Assembly: GCA_021813125.1 (NCBI GenBank)
Contig: JAKALT010000009.1
Location: forward strand, 1-41,303
Reading direction: 5' to 3'
Source: a bacterium
GTDB taxonomy: Bacteria > Patescibacteriota > Microgenomatia > Curtissbacterales > GWA2-41-24
DNA: 41,303 nucleotides
Position 1 is the first letter of the stretch; each line of letters begins with the position of its first letter. Below, in pieces: positions 38,142 to 41,303 of this stretch. Made by a program: the position numbers and the translations under genes. The notes under the pieces are model-generated. The model made no database searches. It saw nothing but the letters and a program-made list of their open reading frames with translations, and was not told the DNA's origin.

Positions 38142-38150
38142 ATTCTAGCA
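38142..38150 (-). promoter_or_regulatory. Extended -10 TGCTAGAAT
   Basis: Minus-strand TGnTAGAAT ends exactly 6 bp before ATG 38135, so the transcript should begin at the start codon. No good -35 is seen. Confidence 0.65.
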
Positions 38151-38153
38151 CAA

Positions 38154-38588
38154 TCAGTTTAAACCGCTGTTTAAAATCGTACCAGGCATGTAAGTTGATA
38201 AACACTCCTGAGGACCTTTTTCAAGAAGTACCGTTACTTGTTCACAAACAAATCCAAGGCCTGTCTTATGGCTCATAAAGTCTGCTACCCCAAAAACCTC
38301 CACATACCCTAACTGTTTTTCCTGATATCTGCTGGCACAAGTTCCAGCAACAGCCCACCCAACTTTTCGCTTCAAACAATCAACGTCAGAAGGATCATTA
38401 CTATAAGAAAGTACATAAAACTTTGGAATATTCTCACCTTCAGTTGGATGAATGTTCATGGAAGCAACTACCCCCTCAAAATCAACCTCCCGCATCTCTT
38501 CCAAAAACCTAATAGCAATAAACCTTCTTCCCGTATCATACGGAATCAACCTAGTAAGTTCAGACAAATGCGGTTGCTGCCTCTCCAT
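38154..38588 (-). CDS. Hypothetical protein
   Basis: This 144-residue protein is not recognised. It contains VVASMNIHPTEGENIPKFYVL, a four-cysteine distribution and no membrane segment. The frame is complete from ATG 38588; TAATCA stands 6 bp above it as a possible -10. It lies 19 bp beyond the ftsH stop in the same direction, so read-through from ftsH is also possible. Confidence 0.65.
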   Translation of the reverse strand: MERQQPHLSELTRLIPYDTGRRFIAIRFLEEMREVDFEGVVASMNIHPTEGENIPKFYVLSYSNDPSDVDCLKRKVGWAVAGTCASRYQEKQLGYVEVFGVADFMSHKTGLGFVCEQVTVLLEKGPQECLSTYMPGTILNSGLN

Positions 38589-38607
38589 AAATTTTGATTA
38601 ACCTTTC

Positions 38608-40599
38608 TTACGAAGATTGGACAGGTTTTGAAGATTTAATATTCGCTCCGATCTTGGCTGCAGTGCCTTTAAACTTAATTTCGTCACTTGTTGCGGGCTT
38701 TCCAACAATCTTTTCGAAGTCGTCACGCTCCAGTGTTTCTCTTTTCATCAGTGCTTCGGCAACATGGTCTAGTTTTGTGCGGTTTTTGACTATTACTTCT
38801 TTTGCCTTCCTGAAGCCTTCATCGATTATTTTTGATACTTCCTTATCTATTTTTGCAGCCAACTCAGGAGAAACCTGTTGCTGCTCGGCACCTAACCCGG
38901 GCCAAACACCAAACTGTGGCCTTGGTGAAAATATTGTCGGCCCCAAATCACTCATACCAAACTCCGTCACCATTTCGCGGGCAATACTGGATGCAATCTC
39001 AAGATCCGAAGCTGCCCCCGTTGTATATTCACCGGAAACCAATTCTTCGGCAACTCGTCCACCCATTAAGGTCGCGATTCGCTCCAAAAGCCTCGTTTTT
39101 GTTTCCGTATACCTATCTATTGAGGGCGGAACCAAAGTATGGCCACCGGTCATTCCCCGGGCAACTATTGATATCCTGTGAACCGGATCAACATGCGGCA
39201 GAAAATGGGCAACAATGGCATGACCACCTTCGTGATACGCAGTCAGTCTCTTTTCGTCCTGCGATTGCAACCTGCGTCTCTGGGGTCCAAGCTTAACTTT
39301 TGTAGCCGCCTCTTCCATATCAACATTATTGATTTCTTTCCTGGAGGTTCGGGCAGCCAAAATTGCCGCCTCGTTTAGCATGTTTGCCAAATCGGCACCA
39401 CTATAACCAACTGTTCGATTAGCAATTCGTCCAATGTCAACACTTTTTTCAAACGGCTTACCCTTCATGTGAATCTGAATTATCGCCTTTCTGCCTTCTA
39501 TGTCCGGCAGATCCAAAGCCACTCGCCTGTCAAACCTACCCGGGCGGGTCAAAGCCGGATCCAGAAGGTCCGGCCTGTTGGTTGCTGCCATAACCATTAC
39601 CGATTCGTTAGGTGCAAAACCATCCATTTCCACAAGAATCTGATTCAAAGTCTGTTCCCTTTCATCATGTCCACCGGAAAAACCCATGCCGCGCATTCTT
39701 CCTATCGATTCAATTTCGTCTATAAATATAATAGCCGGGGCACCTTTTTTGGCCTGGACAAATAAATCACGCACTCTTGCGGCTCCAACTCCAACCAGCA
39801 TTTCCATAAATTCCGATCCTGCCACCGAGAAAAACGGTACTCCGGCCTCTCCGGCGACCGCCCGAGCTAGAAGAGTCTTACCGGTTCCCGCCGGCCCCAC
39901 CAGTAGCACACCTTTTGGAGTCCTTGCCCCAATTGCCCTGTATTTTTCCGGATGTTTCAAAAAGTCTACTACCTCCTGCAGTTCCTGTTTAGCTTCATCA
40001 ACCCCGGCAACATCCGCAAATGTTACCTTTGGCATGTCGCTTGAAAACTGCTTGGCCCGTGACTGCCCGAACGAAAAAACTGAAGATGCTCCCTCCCTTG
40101 CCTGTCTGAATATAAGGAAAAAGAAAATAATAATTATCCCGAGCGGCAAGAACGTAGTCAAAATGGTAATCCAAGCCTGGGAAAGTGTTGTGTCCTTGAC
40201 CTCTATTCCCACTTTGCTTGGGTCGATCTGTGCCGCCTGAAGCGCCGCAAAAAATGATTGGTTATCTTCTTTTCTGGAAGAATAGGTCCCATTATCAGAA
40301 AGCGTAACATTAAGTTTATTCCCGTCTATCTCAATATTTTTGACTTTACTGTCCTTTATATCCGAAATGACGGTTGAAATCGGCTTTACTTCCGTAAATT
40401 TGTTTGAAGGGTTGGCGGTTAACGCAAAAAAGGCAAAAACAACAATCCCTAAAACTGCGTAAATTAAAAAACCTCTCCATGAAGAAGACTTACGCATTTT
40501 AATTATCTTCATTTTGGGAATTGCCGGCTTTTTTAAACCGCCTTTATTTCCGGAAGAGTTCTCTTCTGTTTTTAATTTTTCGTCTCCGTTTTTTGCCAT
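38608..40599 (-). CDS. ftsH: ATP-dependent zinc metalloprotease FtsH
   Basis: FtsH is a membrane AAA+ protease that degrades membrane and regulatory proteins. The 663-residue protein has two membrane helices (43-61 and 143-165) around an outside domain. It carries Walker A GPAGTGKT (235-242), Walker B IIFIDE (290-295), the second region of homology TRPGRFDRR, and the zinc site HEGGH at 456-460 (usual HEAGH). ATG 40599 is chosen, since the upstream 11 codons overlap the promoter; its extended -10 predicts a leaderless mRNA. The C-terminal tail is short and polar. Confidence 0.96.
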   Translation of the reverse strand: MAKNGDEKLKTEENSSGNKGGLKKPAIPKMKIIKMRKSSSWRGFLIYAVLGIVVFAFFALTANPSNKFTEVKPISTVISDIKDSKVKNIEIDGNKLNVTLSDNGTYSSRKEDNQSFFAALQAAQIDPSKVGIEVKDTTLSQAWITILTTFLPLGIIIIFFFLIFRQAREGASSVFSFGQSRAKQFSSDMPKVTFADVAGVDEAKQELQEVVDFLKHPEKYRAIGARTPKGVLLVGPAGTGKTLLARAVAGEAGVPFFSVAGSEFMEMLVGVGAARVRDLFVQAKKGAPAIIFIDEIESIGRMRGMGFSGGHDEREQTLNQILVEMDGFAPNESVMVMAATNRPDLLDPALTRPGRFDRRVALDLPDIEGRKAIIQIHMKGKPFEKSVDIGRIANRTVGYSGADLANMLNEAAILAARTSRKEINNVDMEEAATKVKLGPQRRRLQSQDEKRLTAYHEGGHAIVAHFLPHVDPVHRISIVARGMTGGHTLVPPSIDRYTETKTRLLERIATLMGGRVAEELVSGEYTTGAASDLEIASSIAREMVTEFGMSDLGPTIFSPRPQFGVWPGLGAEQQQVSPELAAKIDKEVSKIIDEGFRKAKEVIVKNRTKLDHVAEALMKRETLERDDFEKIVGKPATSDEIKFKGTAAKIGANIKSSKPVQSS

Positions 40600-40610
40600 A
40601 ACAAAGGCCA

Positions 40611-40639
40611 ATTTTAACACTCCAAAGGTCAAATTGCCA
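40611..40639 (-). promoter_or_regulatory. ftsH promoter, extended -10 TGTTAAAAT
   Basis: TGTTAAAAT (40619-40611 minus) ends 11 bp before ATG 40599. TGGCAA lies 17 bp upstream of the -10 hexamer (40639-40634), the same -35 as at the toxin-antitoxin promoter. Confidence 0.6.
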
Positions 40640-40654
40640 GCAATCTAAAGGAAA

Positions 40655-41303
40655 TTAAAAGTAATCGATCTTCATAGCCCGTTTAACTTCAGCCAAAGTT
40701 TTTTGTGCCTCTTCCCTAGCCCTTTTAGTTCCTTCCTGCAGAATTTTTTCGACAATTCCATCCTGTTTTTCAAATTCCTCTCTTCTTTTTCTAATTGGTT
40801 CCAAGAATTCCTCCAAAACATCAACCAGAAATTCCTTCACCTCAACATCCTTAACTTTACCCTGTTTATAGCTTTCTTTAAATTTCGAATTTTGGATTTC
40901 GAATTTTGGATTTCCTGAAGCAAAAACATCCAAGTAAGTAAAAACCGGATTGCCTTCGATTCGGCCCGGTTCATCTCCGTGAACCCGGTTCGGGTCTGTG
41001 TACATTGTCATTACCTGTTTTCTGACAGTTTCCGAATCATCCGCCAGATTAATCACATTCCCAAGGCTTTTGCTCATCTTGGCTTTGCCATCAGTCCCGG
41101 GTAATCTTTCAACTTCTCCGATTAAGGCCTCAGGCTCGATAAGCACCTTGCCGTACAACTCGTTAAACTTACGCACAATTTCCCGTGTCTGCTCAATCAT
41201 TGGTACCTGATCCACTCCAACCGGCACCAGGTCTGCTTTCAAAAACGTAATATCGGCAGCTTGCGAAACGGGATAAGCCAAAAAGCCCAAAGGCACGTTG
41301 GCC
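40655..41303 (-). CDS. trpS: Tryptophanyl-tRNA synthetase (3' part, runs off right edge)
   Basis: The frame is open to the window edge and encodes the C-terminal 215 or so residues of a class I aminoacyl-tRNA synthetase. The parts LGFLAYPVSQAADITFLKA, LVPVGVDQ, and KAKMSKSLGN (KMSKS loop) are typical of TrpS, which charges tRNA-Trp. The start codon lies outside the window. A repeat-word insert (NPKFEIQNSKFKES) sits before the C-terminal helical domain. Confidence 0.92.
   Translation of the reverse strand, partial: ANVPLGFLAYPVSQAADITFLKADLVPVGVDQVPMIEQTREIVRKFNELYGKVLIEPEALIGEVERLPGTDGKAKMSKSLGNVINLADDSETVRKQVMTMYTDPNRVHGDEPGRIEGNPVFTYLDVFASGNPKFEIQNSKFKESYKQGKVKDVEVKEFLVDVLEEFLEPIRKRREEFEKQDGIVEKILQEGTKRAREEAQKTLAEVKRAMKIDYF
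40881..40915 (-). repeat. Tandem-word repeat inside trpS
   Basis: Two direct copies of an ATTTCGAATTTTGG word (plus strand) encode KFEIQNSKF in frame. Closely related words are in SpoU (4243-4276) and in the gap at 15632. Confidence 0.75.

Overview
This window looks like a chromosome segment of a Candidate Phyla Radiation (Patescibacteria) bacterium, most likely of the Microgenomates group. The basis is gene style and content, not a database search. Genes are short, densely packed and often overlap by 4 bp. Many promoters sit so close to the start codon that the mRNAs should be leaderless. Short dispersed repeats run in frame through otherwise conserved proteins. There is a cluster of type IV pilin-like proteins, and the 5' end of a 16S rRNA gene runs off the left edge.

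Layout. 1-500: 16S rRNA 5' end (minus strand) with its promoter, a boxA antiterminator and a long leader hairpin. 503-3723 (plus): three prepilins, a signal-anchored surface protein with a sortase-like tail, and a pilin-like protein on an ordinary membrane anchor. 3720-7378 (minus): SpoU methyltransferase, GlmS, a PGI/PMI-type isomerase and a small coupled ORF. 7421-14540 (minus): an eight-gene isoprenoid operon, dxr-ispD-ispF-ispE-ispG-ispH-polyprenyl synthase-uppS. It covers the MEP pathway from DXP onward to the undecaprenyl carrier; dxs is not here. 14614-15392 (plus): a frameshifted HAD-IB phosphatase, divergent from dxr. 15349-18247 (minus): acylphosphatase, MGMT, DedA, Pth, a DUF4870-like protein and a family-4 uracil-DNA glycosylase without its Fe-S cysteines. 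18277-28308: trehalase and an accessory zone around an ATP-dependent DNA ligase. 28347-33170: ABC transporter, MutM, MFS exporter and RecF in one operon. 33231-37727: glycosyltransferase, three tandem HAD hydrolases and a stand-alone 5'-3' exonuclease. 37746-41303: two unknown proteins, FtsH and the 3' part of trpS.

The most unusual region is the ligase locus (20182-26594). The ligase carries a 340-residue intein with a LAGLIDADG endonuclease directly after the adenylation motif, and a 70-bp palindromic element in frame in the C-extein. Two extra truncated ligase 5' ends lie upstream and two extra truncated ligase 3' ends lie downstream. Between them sit a toxin-antitoxin pair, a duplicated Fic 3' end, a Tat/lipoprotein-like protein and unknown genes. 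This outside-in order suggests repeated nested insertion or recombination at the ligase gene.

Functionally, GlmS, the sugar isomerase and the isoprenoid operon together supply UDP-sugar and lipid-carrier precursors for the cell envelope. UDG, MGMT, MutM, RecF, ligase and exonuclease form a compact repair set; two of them end in a probable sliding-clamp motif. I saw no tRNA gene, CRISPR array or convincing intrinsic terminator.
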